From Citrobacter amalonaticus (GTDB lineage Bacteria > Pseudomonadota > Gammaproteobacteria > Enterobacterales > Enterobacteriaceae), in contig NZ_CP014015.2 in NCBI RefSeq assembly GCF_001559075.2, positions 1,798,001 through 1,862,000 of the forward strand: a DNA stretch of 64,000 nt. Direction: 5' to 3'. This document shows, piece by piece, positions 18,672 through 32,461 of this stretch. Position numbers and translations under genes: made by a program. Every line of letters starts with the position of its first letter. Position 1 is the first letter of the stretch. The notes under the pieces were generated by a model, which searched no databases, was not told where the DNA came from, and saw only the letters and a list, made by a program, of their open reading frames with translations.

Positions 18672-18748
18672 TGGCGGAACGGACGGGACTCGAACCCGCG
18701 ACCCCCTGCGTGACAGGCAGGTATTCTAACCAACTGAACTACCGCTCC
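18672..18748 (-). tRNA. aspT: tRNA-Asp (anticodon GTC)
   Basis: A 77-nt tRNA gene beginning GGAGCGGTAG with anticodon loop CTGTCAC and encoded CCA. It is 52 nt downstream of the 5S gene and 8 nt before tRNA-Trp, as in rrnC of E. coli. Confidence 0.98.
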
Positions 18749-18800
18749 ACCGAATTTTTCTACAACCACTGATTTTTACATCAGTTTACTGCTTAATTTG

Positions 18801-18920
18801 ATGCCTGGCAGTTCCCTACTCTCACATGGGGAGACCCCACACTACCATCGGCGCTACGGCGTTTCACTTCTGAGTTCGGCATGGGGTCAGGTGGGACCAC
18901 CGCGCTACAGCCGCCAGGCA
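18801..18920 (-). rRNA. rrfC: 5S ribosomal RNA
   Basis: A 120-nt gene running from TGCCTGGCGGC to CTGCCAGGCAT, with the terminal helix intact. Compared with the E. coli sequence I recall, T replaces C at position 12, and there is one further C-to-T change near position 98. Confidence 0.97.
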
Positions 18921-19013
18921 AATTCTGTTTTATCACCCCGTTTTCACGCAGTGACGTAATCTGAATCCAGGCTGAAAATTCTCTCTATTCCGCCAAAACA
19001 TCTTCGGCGTTGT

Positions 19014-21920
<2,907 letters not shown>

Positions 21921-22028
21921 TCACAACCCGAAGATGTTTCTTTCGATTCATCATCGTGATTGCGAAAATTTGAGAGACTCGAACACACCATTAACGGTGT
22001 GTCGTTTCAATTTTCAGCTTGATCCAGA

Positions 22029-22041
22029 TTTTTAAAGAGCA
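22029..22041 (-). promoter_or_regulatory. Spacer boxA antitermination site before 23S
   Basis: TGCTCTTTAAAAA on the minus strand lies in the 16S-23S spacer and matches the spacer boxA that binds NusB/NusE and lets polymerase resist Rho through 23S. Confidence 0.8.
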
Positions 22042-22114
22042 AATATCTCAAACATGACTCTGAAGTCAGTTTTGAGATATTGAGGCAGGTGACTTTCACT
22101 CACAAACCAGCAAG

Positions 22115-22190
22115 TGGCGTCCCCTAGGGGATTCGAACCCCTGTTACCGCCGTGAAAGGGCGGTGTCCTGGGCCTCTAGACGAAGGGGAC
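22115..22190 (-). tRNA. gltU: tRNA-Glu (anticodon TTC) in the 16S-23S spacer
   Basis: A 76-nt gene beginning GTCCCCTTCGTC with anticodon loop CTTTCAC and encoded CCA. A single tRNA-Glu in the spacer is the rrnC/B/E/G type, as opposed to the Ile-Ala pair of other operons. Confidence 0.98.
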
Positions 22191-22275
22191 ACTGAAGTCT
22201 CAATCGCAAGACGCCTTGCTATTCACTTTTCATCAGACAATCTGTGTGGGCACTGCAAAGGCAGGTTCTTTAAGG

Positions 22276-23817
<1,542 letters not shown>

Positions 23818-23950
23818 AAGTTTGATGCTCGTAGAATTAAACGTCGTAATGAATTACGTGTTCACTCTTTGAGACTTGGTATTCATTTTTCGTCTTGCGA
23901 CGTTAAGAATCCATGTCACTTTGAGTGCCCACACAGATTGTCTGATAAAT

Positions 23951-23962
23951 TGTTAAAGAGCA
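23951..23962 (-). promoter_or_regulatory. Leader boxA of rrnC
   Basis: TGCTCTTTAACA on the minus strand lies in the rRNA leader about 134 nt before 16S, the standard rrn antitermination element. Confidence 0.88.
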
Positions 23963-23999
23963 GTGCCGCTTCGCTTTTTCTCAGCGGCGCGGGGTGTGC

Positions 24000-24027
24000 A
24001 TAATACGCTTTCCCGCTTCAGAGTCAA
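24000..24027 (-). promoter_or_regulatory. rrnC P2 promoter
   Basis: TTGACT (24022-24027) and TATTAT (24000-24005) are spaced by 16 bp, followed by GCACACC. This is the typical weaker, more constitutive rrn P2 promoter. Confidence 0.88.
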
Positions 24028-24118
24028 GCATTTATTTCGCCTTTCTCTGTGGGCGTTCATCTCTGAACCCCGCTGACCCGGCGGCTTGCGTGCCGTTGTT
24101 CCGTGTCAGTGGAGGCGC

Positions 24119-24146
24119 ATTATAGGGAGTTATTTCGGGCTGACAA
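24119..24146 (-). promoter_or_regulatory. rrnC P1 promoter
   Basis: TTGTCA (24141-24146) and TATAAT (24119-24124) are spaced by 16 bp and followed by the GC-rich discriminator GCGCCTCC typical of ppGpp-controlled rrn P1. The AT-rich run upstream (about 24150-24170) is a likely UP element. The rest of the 23818-24298 gap holds the leader RNA, possible Fis sites and the yieP promoter; I see no gene. Confidence 0.9.
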
Positions 24147-24298
24147 GGGGAAATTTAAAATAATTTTCCGAGTGTTCCTTTTTTCACCAAAACCGGTATT
24201 AACGTGCCATAAAATAAGCGTTTTGCTGTTTTTGCAACCGCAATCACACTTCCTGGTGGCATACTAATGAGTAAGAAGAAGATAAAGGACAAAGAGTC

Positions 24299-25018
24299 AT
24301 GCCTTTAAGCGCACAACAGTTGGCTGCACAGAAAAACCTTTCCTATGTCCTGGCTGAGAAGCTGGCGCAGCAGATCCTCAAAGGTGAATATGCCCCTGGT
24401 GCCATTCTCCCTGGCGAAATTGAGCTTGGCGAACAGTTTGGTGTGAGCCGGACCGCCGTTCGGGAAGCGGTTAAAACATTAACAGCCAAAGGGATGGTGC
24501 TGCCGCGCCCTCGCATTGGCACCCGCGTGATGCCACAGGCAAACTGGAACTTCCTCGATCAGGAGTTACTCACCTGGTGGATGACTGAAGAGAACTTTCA
24601 GCAGGTTATTGAACACTTTCTGGTGATGCGTATCAGCCTGGAGCCTCAGGCGTGCGCGCTGGCGGCAACAATTGGCACCGCGGAACAGAAAGCGCATCTG
24701 AATACATTAATGGAAGAGATGGTGGCGCTGAAAAAGAACTTTAAGCGCGAGCGCTGGATTGAAGTGGACATGGCCTGGCATGAACATATTTATGAAATGA
24801 GCGCGAACCCGTTCTTAACCTCTTTTGCCTCGTTGTTTCATTCTGTCTACCACACCTATTTTAATTCAATCACCTATAACACCGTCGTGAAGCTGGATTT
24901 GCATCAGGCGATTGTCGATGCCATTGCACAAAGCGACGGTGACGGTGCGTTTAAGGCCTGTCAGGCGCTACTGTTCGCCCCAAATGAACGTCCCGAAAAT
25001 AACCAGGATTGTGCATGA
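24299..25018 (+). CDS. yieP: FadR/GntR-family regulator YieP
   Basis: Encodes 239 residues with an N-terminal GntR winged helix ([24 protein letters not shown], about 40-63) and a C-terminal FCD all-helical effector domain. E. coli YieP is 230 residues; here the C-terminus is replaced and extended by [14 protein letters not shown]. The stop overlaps the hsrA start by 4 bases (ATGA), so the pair form one transcription unit. Confidence 0.93.
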   Translation: MPLSAQQLAAQKNLSYVLAEKLAQQILKGEYAPGAILPGEIELGEQFGVSRTAVREAVKTLTAKGMVLPRPRIGTRVMPQANWNFLDQELLTWWMTEENFQQVIEHFLVMRISLEPQACALAATIGTAEQKAHLNTLMEEMVALKKNFKRERWIEVDMAWHEHIYEMSANPFLTSFASLFHSVYHTYFNSITYNTVVKLDLHQAIVDAIAQSDGDGAFKACQALLFAPNERPENNQDCA

Positions 25019-26442
25019 CCAACAAAAAAGCACGCAGTATGGCTGGATTGCCGTGGATAGCGGCAATGGCTTTCTTCATGCAGGCACTGGACGCCACTAT
25101 TCTAAATACCGCTTTACCCGCCATTGCCCAGAGTCTCAATCGCTCCCCGCTGGCAATGCAGTCCGCAATTATCAGTTATACCCTGACGGTAGCCATGCTA
25201 ATTCCGGTGAGTGGATGGCTGGCCGATCGCTTTGGTACCCGACGCGTATTCATGATCGCCGTGAGCTTGTTCACGCTCGGCTCACTCGCCTGTGCGCTTT
25301 CCAGTATGCTGCCAGAGTTGGTTATCTTTCGCGTAATTCAGGGGATTGGCGGCGCAATGATGATGCCCGTTGCTCGCCTGGCGTTATTAAGAGCTTACCC
25401 GCGCAGCGAACTGCTGCCGGTGCTGAATTTTGTGACGATGCCTGGACTGGTCGGCCCCATTCTGGGCCCGGTACTGGGAGGCGTTCTGGTCACCTGGGCC
25501 AGTTGGCACTGGATTTTCCTGATCAATATTCCGATAGGAATCGCTGGCATTTTATATGCGCGCAAATATATGCCGAACTTCACCACCCCTCGGCGCAAAT
25601 TTGATATGACTGGCTTCTTTCTTTTCGGCCTGAGTCTGGTTCTCTTTTCCAGCGGGATGGAGTTATTTGGCGAGAAAATTGTCGCCACCTGGATAGCACT
25701 GACCATTATTCTGCTGAGTATTGTGTTACTGCTGGCTTATATTCGTCATGCGCGACGCCATCCCACCCCGCTCATTTCGTTATCATTATTTAAGACCCGC
25801 ACTTTCTCTGTCGGCATTTCCGGCAACCTTGCTACCCGCCTGGGAACAGGGTGTGTGCCGTTCCTGATGCCATTGATGCTACAGGTAGGATTTGGCTTCC
25901 CGGCGCTGATTGCCGGTTGCATGATGGCGCCGACCGCGCTGGGTTCAATACTGGCAAAGTCGATGGTGACGCAGGTACTGCGCCGTCTGGGTTATCGAAC
26001 CACACTGGTGGGCATTACGGTCTTTATCGGACTGATGATTGCGCAGTTTTCTCTGCAATCTCCCGCCATGCCCGTCTGGATGTTGATTCTGCCGTTATTC
26101 ATTCTCGGGATGGCAATGTCGACGCAATTCACCGCAATGAACACCATTACGCTGGCCGATCTGACCGATGACAACGCCAGCAGCGGCAACAGCGTACTGG
26201 CTGTTACACAGCAGCTATCCATCAGTTTAGGGGTGGCTATCAGCGCAGCGGTATTGCGCATTTATGAAGGGATGGAAGGAACCAATACCGTTGAACAGTT
26301 CCACTACACCTTTATAACGATGGGTGCTATCACGATCGTATCCGCACTGATGTTCATGTTGCTAAGAGCCAAAGATGGCCGCAACCTGATCAAAGAGCGA
26401 CACAAACCTACACCGAACCCCGCGCCATCAAAACAGGAGTAA
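25015..26442 (+). CDS. hsrA: MFS drug-efflux-type transporter HsrA
   Basis: Encodes 475 residues of the DHA2 (14-span) major facilitator family. Motif A appears as [13 protein letters not shown] and motif C as [15 protein letters not shown]. The start MTNKKARS at 25015 is preceded by AGGA and overlaps yieP by 4 bases. E. coli HsrA was named for effects on homocysteine-induced gene regulation; its natural substrate is unclear. Its last 35 bp overlap the end of the convergent rbsR gene. Confidence 0.94.
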   Translation: MTNKKARSMAGLPWIAAMAFFMQALDATILNTALPAIAQSLNRSPLAMQSAIISYTLTVAMLIPVSGWLADRFGTRRVFMIAVSLFTLGSLACALSSMLPELVIFRVIQGIGGAMMMPVARLALLRAYPRSELLPVLNFVTMPGLVGPILGPVLGGVLVTWASWHWIFLINIPIGIAGILYARKYMPNFTTPRRKFDMTGFFLFGLSLVLFSSGMELFGEKIVATWIALTIILLSIVLLLAYIRHARRHPTPLISLSLFKTRTFSVGISGNLATRLGTGCVPFLMPLMLQVGFGFPALIAGCMMAPTALGSILAKSMVTQVLRRLGYRTTLVGITVFIGLMIAQFSLQSPAMPVWMLILPLFILGMAMSTQFTAMNTITLADLTDDNASSGNSVLAVTQQLSISLGVAISAAVLRIYEGMEGTNTVEQFHYTFITMGAITIVSALMFMLLRAKDGRNLIKERHKPTPNPAPSKQE

Positions 26443-27406
26443 GTTGCAAACGCTGCTGCTGTAGGGCGGGTTGCGCCATCCGATGAATCAGAACATCGAT
26501 GGCCAGCTCACCCAGTTCATCTTTCGGCTGATGAATCGTGGTAAGCGGCGGCGTCATGTAACGCGCCAGTTCTATGTCATCGTAGCCAATCACAGCCATG
26601 TCCTGCGGAATTCGCAATCCGGCCTGGTACAACGCCTGATAAGCGCCTACCGCCATCGCATCGTTGCCGGCGAAAACCGCATGTGGACGCGGTTGATGAG
26701 AAAGCAGTTTCTGCATGGCTTCAAACCCACCGCCAAATTCAAAATCACCGGTAATTTCGTAACCGTCAGGGATATCCAGCCCGGCACGCTTCATCGCAGC
26801 GCGATACCCTTCCAGACGCAATCGCGCCGGGGTTTTATCCAACGGTCCGGTAATGCAGGCGATACGGGTAAAGCCTTTATCAATCAAATGCTGTGTCGCC
26901 AGGTCGCCGCCGAGCAACGAGTTATCCTGAATAAGATCGCTATCCCCTTCGCCATCAAAAGGCGACCAATCCATCATAACGGTGGGGATAGAAGGATAGC
27001 GCTGCATGATTTCACGCGATGGCTGGTGTGTTTCGGTACAGAGCAGCAGTAAACCGTCCACCCGCTTTTGCATCAGGGTTTCCAGATTACGGTTCATGCG
27101 CTGCTCATCGCCTTCGGTATTGCATAACACCAGGCTATAGCCGCGTTCAAAACAGCTGCGCTCAACGCCACGCACCAGTTCAGAATAAAAGGGGTTGGTA
27201 CTCGCCGTAATCAGCATGCCGATGGTGCGCGTCTGATTCAGCTTCAGGCTGCGCGCCAGCGCAGAAGGGGCGTAATTTAACGACTTGATCGCCGCATCGA
27301 CTTTTTCAGTTATCGCTTCACTGACAAAGCGATCCTTATTAATGACGTGCGAAACGGTCGAAGTGGAAACGCCCGCCAGGCGGGCAACATCCTTCATGGT
27401 AGCCAA
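26408..27406 (-). CDS. rbsR: Ribose operon repressor RbsR
   Basis: Encodes 332 residues of the LacI family. The helix-turn-helix [20 protein letters not shown] is at 4-23, followed by the hinge helix (APSALARSL) and a ribose-binding periplasmic-protein-like domain. Two residues are added relative to E. coli in the FDGEGDSD segment. RbsR represses rbsDACBK and is relieved by ribose; in E. coli it also affects purine genes. It follows rbsK by 3 bp in the same transcript. Confidence 0.97.
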   Translation of the reverse strand: MATMKDVARLAGVSTSTVSHVINKDRFVSEAITEKVDAAIKSLNYAPSALARSLKLNQTRTIGMLITASTNPFYSELVRGVERSCFERGYSLVLCNTEGDEQRMNRNLETLMQKRVDGLLLLCTETHQPSREIMQRYPSIPTVMMDWSPFDGEGDSDLIQDNSLLGGDLATQHLIDKGFTRIACITGPLDKTPARLRLEGYRAAMKRAGLDIPDGYEITGDFEFGGGFEAMQKLLSHQPRPHAVFAGNDAMAVGAYQALYQAGLRIPQDMAVIGYDDIELARYMTPPLTTIHQPKDELGELAIDVLIHRMAQPALQQQRLQLTPVLMARGSV

Positions 27407-27409
27407 GCG

Positions 27410-28354
27410 TTACCTCTGCTGACCTAAAAACGCCTCAATTTCATCACGCCACGGCACGGAAGGCTGTGCTCCTTTACGAGTCACCGCAATCGCCGCAGCG
27501 GCATGAGCAAAGCGAATCGCGTCAGACAACGGTTTTTCTTCCAGCAGAGCGGTGATCAGCGCGCCGTTGAAGGTATCGCCCGCAGCGATAGTATCGACAG
27601 CGTCAACGTTAAATCCAGGTATCCGACGGCCTTCGCCATTCACACTGGCCCAGACACCCCGGCTTCCTAAAGTAATCAATACGGTACGAATGCCTTTCGC
27701 ATGCATCGCCTGGGATGCTTTCGCCGCGTCTTCATCGGTTTCAACACGGATCCCCGTCAGCTTTTCCGCTTCGGTTTCGTTGGGGGTGATGATATCCACC
27801 AGCGCCAGCAGTTCGTCGGATAACTCACGCGCCGGAGCCGGGTTCAGTGCCACAATCGTGTTGTTTTGCTTTGCGATTTTCGCGGCCGTCAGCACACTTT
27901 CTATCGGCGACTCCAGTTGCATCAACAATGCGGATGCCTGAGCAATACGCTCGCGCTGCGCCTCAACTAATGCAGGGGAAAGCGCCGCATTCGCGCCTGC
28001 ATGGATGCCAATAACGTTTTCACCGTCGCCGTTCACAAAAATCAGCGCCACGCCGGTGGCCTCACCGCTAATGACACTGATCGGATCGACGTCAATGTTG
28101 TCACTGACAAGCTGTTTACGGATGTTACTTCCGATGTCGTCATCGCCCGTACAGGCAATGAACGCAATATTCGCCCCACTGCGACCCGCAGCCACCGCCT
28201 GATTCGCCCCTTTGCCGCCAAAAGCCACCTGATAGTGGTTTCCGGTAACGGTTTCACCCGGCGTTGGGAATGTTTTAAGGTTCAGGATATGGTCGGCATT
28301 AATACTGCCAAGAACGACAAGAGTGCCTGCGGTTTTCATGTTCGGGGTGTCCAT
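27410..28354 (-). CDS. rbsK: Ribokinase
   Basis: Encodes 314 residues of the PfkB carbohydrate kinase family, phosphorylating ribose to ribose 5-phosphate. GGKGANQAVAAGRSG near the N-terminus and DTIAAGDTFNGALITALLE near the C-terminus (catalytic Asp in GD) are the two family signatures. A start at 28339 (MKTAG) would match the 309-residue E. coli enzyme. Neither ATG has a strong ribosome site, and the region before them is folded into a hairpin (28362-28385), which may reduce expression relative to rbsB. Confidence 0.96.
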   Translation of the reverse strand: MDTPNMKTAGTLVVLGSINADHILNLKTFPTPGETVTGNHYQVAFGGKGANQAVAAGRSGANIAFIACTGDDDIGSNIRKQLVSDNIDVDPISVISGEATGVALIFVNGDGENVIGIHAGANAALSPALVEAQRERIAQASALLMQLESPIESVLTAAKIAKQNNTIVALNPAPARELSDELLALVDIITPNETEAEKLTGIRVETDEDAAKASQAMHAKGIRTVLITLGSRGVWASVNGEGRRIPGFNVDAVDTIAAGDTFNGALITALLEEKPLSDAIRFAHAAAAIAVTRKGAQPSVPWRDEIEAFLGQQR

Positions 28355-28361
28355 CTGAGAT

Positions 28362-28385
28362 CGCCACCGGTATTACCCGGTGGCG
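28362..28385 (-). promoter_or_regulatory. Stem-loop at the rbsK ribosome-binding region
   Basis: CGCCACCGG (28362-28370) and CCGGTGGCG (28377-28385) form a perfect 9-bp stem with a 6-nt loop, ending 7 bp before the rbsK ATG at 28354. It contains the only GGTGG available as a Shine-Dalgarno sequence. I infer that it damps rbsK translation. Confidence 0.6.
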
Positions 28386-28415
28386 TATGCCACACTTTTC
28401 TTTATATTTAGTCCC

Positions 28416-28438
28416 TCAGGCGACGCGCGGTCGCCTGA
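28416..28438 (-). repeat. Stem-loop after rbsB
   Basis: TCAGGCGAC and GTCGCCTGA form a 9-bp stem with a 5-nt loop just after the rbsB stop. No T run follows, so it is better explained as a 3' stabiliser of the abundant rbsB message than as a terminator. In E. coli an sRNA (RbsZ) has been reported from the rbsB 3' end; whether it exists here is unknown. Confidence 0.65.
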
Positions 28439-28446
28439 ATCGCCAG

Positions 28447-29337
28447 TTACTGCTTAATGACCAGCTTCAGGTCAACAGGGTACTTGGCCTGAACTTTCTC
28501 GCCTTTCAGTACCTTATCTGCCGTCTCAACGCCTTTCGCGCCGATCTGGTCCGGTAACTGTGCGATAGTCGCAGCCAGTTTGCCATCATTTACCGCTTTT
28601 TCGCCATCAGGCGTACCGTCAAATCCGACCACCATCACATCAGATTTACCTGCGGTTTGCAGAGCACGCAGCGCACCCAGCGCCATTTCATCGTTCTGTG
28701 CAAAGACAGCCTGCACGTCAGGATGCGCAGTCAGCAGGTTCTGCATGACGTTCAGACCTTTGGTACGGTCGAAGTCTGCCGGCTGACTGGCCAGAACGTT
28801 AAATTTGTGCGCCGCAACGGCCTGCTGGAAACCTTCGCCACGCTCACGTGCCGCAGAAGTCCCGGCAATACCTTGCAGTTCAATGACTTTTGCGCCTTCA
28901 CCGGCTTTTTTGGCGATGTAATCACCGGCGATTTTCCCGCCCAGCACGTTATCAGATGCGATATGGCTAACGACATCACCTTTAGTTGCCTGGCGGTCAA
29001 GGGTAATAACCGGGATATTCGCCTGGTTCGCCATCTTCACCGCATTACCCACCGCGTCGGAATCCGTCGGGTTGATCAGCAGAATTTTAGTACCACGTAC
29101 GGTTAAATCCTGAACGTTCGCCAGCTCTTTCGCCGGGTTGTTCTGGGAGTCCAGTACCACCAGGTTGTAACCCAGCTTGTCAGCCTCTTTCTGCGCCCCA
29201 TCTTTCAGCGAGACAAAGAACGGGTTGTTAAGCGTGGAGACCACCAGCGCAATGGTATCTTTCGCCATTGCGTTCGCGCTCACGGTGGCGCTTAGCGCAA
29301 CAGCAGAAACCAGGGTAGCCAGTTTTTTCATGTTCAT
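28447..29337 (-). CDS. rbsB: Ribose ABC transporter, periplasmic binding protein
   Basis: Encodes 296 residues with a Sec signal peptide ([19 protein letters not shown], cleavage after ANAMA) and a mature protein starting [10 protein letters not shown]. It is a class I sugar-binding protein that delivers ribose to RbsAC and to the Trg chemoreceptor. It is nearly identical to the E. coli protein, including the ligand-contact segments [15 protein letters not shown] and QNDEMALG. Confidence 0.98.
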   Translation of the reverse strand: MNMKKLATLVSAVALSATVSANAMAKDTIALVVSTLNNPFFVSLKDGAQKEADKLGYNLVVLDSQNNPAKELANVQDLTVRGTKILLINPTDSDAVGNAVKMANQANIPVITLDRQATKGDVVSHIASDNVLGGKIAGDYIAKKAGEGAKVIELQGIAGTSAARERGEGFQQAVAAHKFNVLASQPADFDRTKGLNVMQNLLTAHPDVQAVFAQNDEMALGALRALQTAGKSDVMVVGFDGTPDGEKAVNDGKLAATIAQLPDQIGAKGVETADKVLKGEKVQAKYPVDLKLVIKQ

Positions 29338-29361
29338 ATTTAAGATGTCCTGTAGTCGTTG

Positions 29362-30327
29362 TTACTGCTTTTTGTTGTCTACCAGTACCGCCAGCAAAAT
29401 CACCACCGCTTTGACGATCATCTGGTAATAGGAGGAAACACCTAACAAATTCAAACCATTATTGAGGAAACCCAGAATTAATGCGCCGATCAAGGTCCCA
29501 ACAATACGTCCTTTGCCGCCCGCCAGACTGGTCCCGCCCAGCACAACGGCCGCGATGGCATCCAGCTCGTAGCCCGTACCGGCAGTCGGCTGGGCAGAGG
29601 AGAGGCGCGCCACTTCAATGATGCCCGCCAGCGACGCCAGCAGCCCACACAGTGAATAGACGATAATCTTGATTTTACTGACGCTAATGCCAGACAGACG
29701 CGTTGCCGCTTCGTTACCGCCCAGCGCATAGATATAGCGACCCAGACGAGTGTGGTGCAACATGTACCATGCCGCCAGGAAAACAATCCCCATGATCCAG
29801 ACCGGCGTCGGAACCCCCAGCGGGCGACCGATACCGAACCAGCCAAACAGATCGGCGTTATCGGTAAAGCCCGTGTTAACCGGACTCCCGTTGGTGTACA
29901 CCATCGTCACGCCGCGCAGCAGTAACATCATGACCAGCGTGGCGATAAACGCCTGCACGCGGCCTTTTGCCACAATTACGCCTGTCACTGCACCTACCGC
30001 TGCACCTAATGCGAGGGCAGCGGCAACGGCCACCAGCGCGTTAACTTCAATCCCTACAATTGAAGCCGCCACCGCGCCGGCGAGCGCCAGCAAGGAACCG
30101 ACGGACAAATCGATACCTGATGTCAGGATCACCAGCGTCATCCCCACCGCCATAATGGCGTTCACGGATGTCTGTTGAAGAATGTTGAACAGGTTATTGA
30201 CGGTAAAAAAGTTAGGGCTCAACGTCGAGACAATCGCGATCAGCACCAGCAGGGCGATGAGCGACTTCTGCTCCATCAACCACGCTTTGGTGAAATAACG
30301 GCGACCAGAAACAGCCTGGGTAGTCAT
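29362..30327 (-). CDS. rbsC: Ribose ABC transporter, permease
   Basis: Encodes 321 residues with eight to ten hydrophobic spans. The EAA-like cytoplasmic loop GRYIYALGGNEAATRLSGI is clear. It forms the membrane channel with RbsA. It lies 5 bp after rbsA and 24 bp before rbsB. Confidence 0.98.
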   Translation of the reverse strand: MTTQAVSGRRYFTKAWLMEQKSLIALLVLIAIVSTLSPNFFTVNNLFNILQQTSVNAIMAVGMTLVILTSGIDLSVGSLLALAGAVAASIVGIEVNALVAVAAALALGAAVGAVTGVIVAKGRVQAFIATLVMMLLLRGVTMVYTNGSPVNTGFTDNADLFGWFGIGRPLGVPTPVWIMGIVFLAAWYMLHHTRLGRYIYALGGNEAATRLSGISVSKIKIIVYSLCGLLASLAGIIEVARLSSAQPTAGTGYELDAIAAVVLGGTSLAGGKGRIVGTLIGALILGFLNNGLNLLGVSSYYQMIVKAVVILLAVLVDNKKQ

Positions 30328-30332
30328 CTTTT

Positions 30333-31838
30333 TTACTCCTGATTCACGCGATTAAGCTTGCCCACAGCGGCAGCCATCAGAACTTCCTGGGTGGCCTGCT
30401 CGCGAGTGAATTCACCGCCGAGATGCCCTTCATGCATGACGATAATGCGATCGCTCATACCTAATACTTCTGGCATCTCAGAGGAGACCAGAATGATGCT
30501 CAGGCCGTCGGCCTTAAACTGGTTGATTAACTGATAAATTTCTTTCTTGGCCCCCACGTCCACGCCGCGGGTAGGTTCATCGAGGATCAGCACCTTCGGA
30601 CGGGTCATCAGCCCACGGGCAATCGCCACTTTCTGCTGGTTGCCACCGGACAGCAGACCGATAGCCTGTTCCATCGACGGCGTTTTCACGTTGAACAAGC
30701 GGATAAAATCGCTTACCGCCTGCTGCTCATCCTTATGCTTCAGACTGCCGCCGCTGCGGCTGAAATAGCGCAGCGCGGTCAGCGACATATTCTCTTTCAC
30801 TGACATACCGAGCACTAAACCGTCGCGCTTACGGTCTTCAGAAATATAGACGATGCCGTTCGCCAGTCCGTCCTGCGGAGAACGGGTGATCACTTCATGC
30901 CCGTCTAGCGTGACATAACCACTGGTGCGTGGCAGCGCGCCATACAGAACCTTCATCAGTTCGGTACGTCCAGCGCCCATCAGCCCCGAGATCCCTAATA
31001 TTTCACCTTTACGCAGAGTAAAAGAGACATCGTTCACGCCAGGTCCGCACAGGTTATCGACCTTCAGACGGATGTCGCCAGGCGCTTTATCCAGGCGTGG
31101 ATACTGTTCTTCGAGCTTACGTCCCACCATCATCTCAATCAGGGAGTCTTCGGTCAGCGAGGCCACTTCACGTTCGGCAATAAACTGCCCGTCGCGGAAA
31201 ACGGTCACGTCATCGCAAATCTCGAAGATCTCTTTCATTCGGTGGGAAATATAGACAATGCCGCGCCCCTGCGACTTCAGTTCGCGGATCACGCGGAACA
31301 GAGATTCAGTTTCGGTATCGGTGAGCGCATCCGTCGGCTCATCCATAATGATGACTTTCGACTCAAAGCTCAGCACTTTGGCGATTTCAACCATCTGCTG
31401 GTCGCCGATTGACAACTCACCGACCAGGCGGTCGCTCTTAAAGCGCAGGTTGAGTTTATTTAACAGGATGTCCGCTTCGGCATACATTTTCTTCCAGTCG
31501 ATTTTGCCAAAACGGTTAACGAATTCGCGGCCGAGGAAAATATTTTCCGCAATAGTCAGTTGCGGGATCAGGTTAAGTTCCTGATGGATGATGCCGATAC
31601 CGGCTTCCTGGGACGATTTAGGGCCACTAAAGGTGGTTTCTTTACCCAGCCACAACAGCGAACCGGCATCGCGGGTATAGATACCGGTCAGCACTTTCAT
31701 CATGGTGGATTTGCCGGCACCGTTTTCCCCCACCAGCGCCATCACGCGGCCGGGATAAACATTGAGTGCGGCGCCGGATAGAGCTTTCACGCCCGGGAAC
31801 GCTTTATCGATCCCTTTGAGTTGCAGTAATGCGTCCAT
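30333..31838 (-). CDS. rbsA: Ribose ABC transporter, ATP-binding protein
   Basis: Encodes 501 residues with two fused ABC domains. The first has Walker A GENGAGKS, the signature [13 protein letters not shown] and Walker [12 protein letters not shown]. The second has a degenerate Walker A ([10 protein letters not shown]) with an intact LSGGNQQKV and [11 protein letters not shown], as is usual for sugar ABC proteins of this type. The start at 31838 is chosen because GAGG lies 6-7 bases upstream and the length equals E. coli RbsA. Confidence 0.97.
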   Translation of the reverse strand: MDALLQLKGIDKAFPGVKALSGAALNVYPGRVMALVGENGAGKSTMMKVLTGIYTRDAGSLLWLGKETTFSGPKSSQEAGIGIIHQELNLIPQLTIAENIFLGREFVNRFGKIDWKKMYAEADILLNKLNLRFKSDRLVGELSIGDQQMVEIAKVLSFESKVIIMDEPTDALTDTETESLFRVIRELKSQGRGIVYISHRMKEIFEICDDVTVFRDGQFIAEREVASLTEDSLIEMMVGRKLEEQYPRLDKAPGDIRLKVDNLCGPGVNDVSFTLRKGEILGISGLMGAGRTELMKVLYGALPRTSGYVTLDGHEVITRSPQDGLANGIVYISEDRKRDGLVLGMSVKENMSLTALRYFSRSGGSLKHKDEQQAVSDFIRLFNVKTPSMEQAIGLLSGGNQQKVAIARGLMTRPKVLILDEPTRGVDVGAKKEIYQLINQFKADGLSIILVSSEMPEVLGMSDRIIVMHEGHLGGEFTREQATQEVLMAAAVGKLNRVNQE

Positions 31839-31845
31839 GACGGCC

Positions 31846-32265
31846 TCAGAAAGTGACGCCAGCACAGAGAATGATATTCGCATACGGGGAACACTCCCCG
31901 CTGCGAATTACCGCCTGACTGTCTGCGGTTTGTTTTTTAAATTGTTCATGCGTGGTGTAACGAATTTCTATGGTATTTCCCTGGTGTTGTTGCAGTTGCT
32001 CGATGTGGCTGAGCAACGTTTCGTGGAGCTGCGGATTATGTTGTTTAATTTCCGTCGCGAGAATGGCCGATTCAACCTGCATTTCACGGGTCACCACATC
32101 CAGTACCTGCATAAAAGAAGGTACGCCCTGGGTTAATGCCATATCGATACGCGTAGTACTGTTCGGGATAGGTAAACCTGCATCACACACCACCAGCGTA
32201 TCGGTATGTCCCAGACGGGAGATCACCGATGAAATCTCTGAATTGAGTACAGTGCCTTTCTTCAT
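31846..32265 (-). CDS. rbsD: D-ribose pyranase
   Basis: Encodes 139 residues of the RbsD/FucU mutarotase family. It interconverts pyranose and furanose forms of ribose so that ribokinase can use it. The N-terminal KKGTVLN...[13 protein letters not shown] contains the catalytic His. It is the first gene of the operon and matches E. coli in length. Confidence 0.97.
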   Translation of the reverse strand: MKKGTVLNSEISSVISRLGHTDTLVVCDAGLPIPNSTTRIDMALTQGVPSFMQVLDVVTREMQVESAILATEIKQHNPQLHETLLSHIEQLQQHQGNTIEIRYTTHEQFKKQTADSQAVIRSGECSPYANIILCAGVTF

Positions 32266-32279
32266 TTTCTTACTCCACT

Positions 32280-32375
32280 AGCGAAACGTTTCGCTGGTAT
32301 TCAGTGTAGTCTGAGAAGTGAGCAAATAACCATCATAACGTAACAGATTTGTGATCACCGTCGAAACGTTTCGCT
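32280..32375 (-). promoter_or_regulatory. rbs operon control region with two RbsR-type palindromes
   Basis: AGCGAAACGTTTCGCT (32280-32295) is a perfect 16-bp palindrome of the RbsR/PurR type, 15 bp before rbsD. A second copy has a perfect 12-bp core, CGAAACGTTTCG (32362-32373). Their centres are exactly 80 bp apart. TGTGATCAC at 32350-32358 could be part of a CRP site. I do not assign -35 and -10 boxes. Confidence 0.8.
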
Positions 32376-32420
32376 AAGTGAAATGGAGACAGAGACAAAG
32401 CAGGGCTGGAGGAGAAGGAA

Positions 32421-32450
32421 AATGCCGGGCAAGCGTTGCGCCGCCCGGCT
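32421..32450 (-). terminator. Terminator of kup
   Basis: On the minus strand GCCGGGC and GCCCGGC pair around a 12-nt loop, followed by ATTTTCC, starting 12 bases after the kup stop. Confidence 0.65.
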
Positions 32451-32461
32451 GGATTAACACG

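Noticed and set aside
32280..32295. The first rbs palindrome as a PurR site only
   Set aside because: It resembles the PurR consensus, but its position directly ahead of rbsD and its perfect symmetry fit RbsR better.
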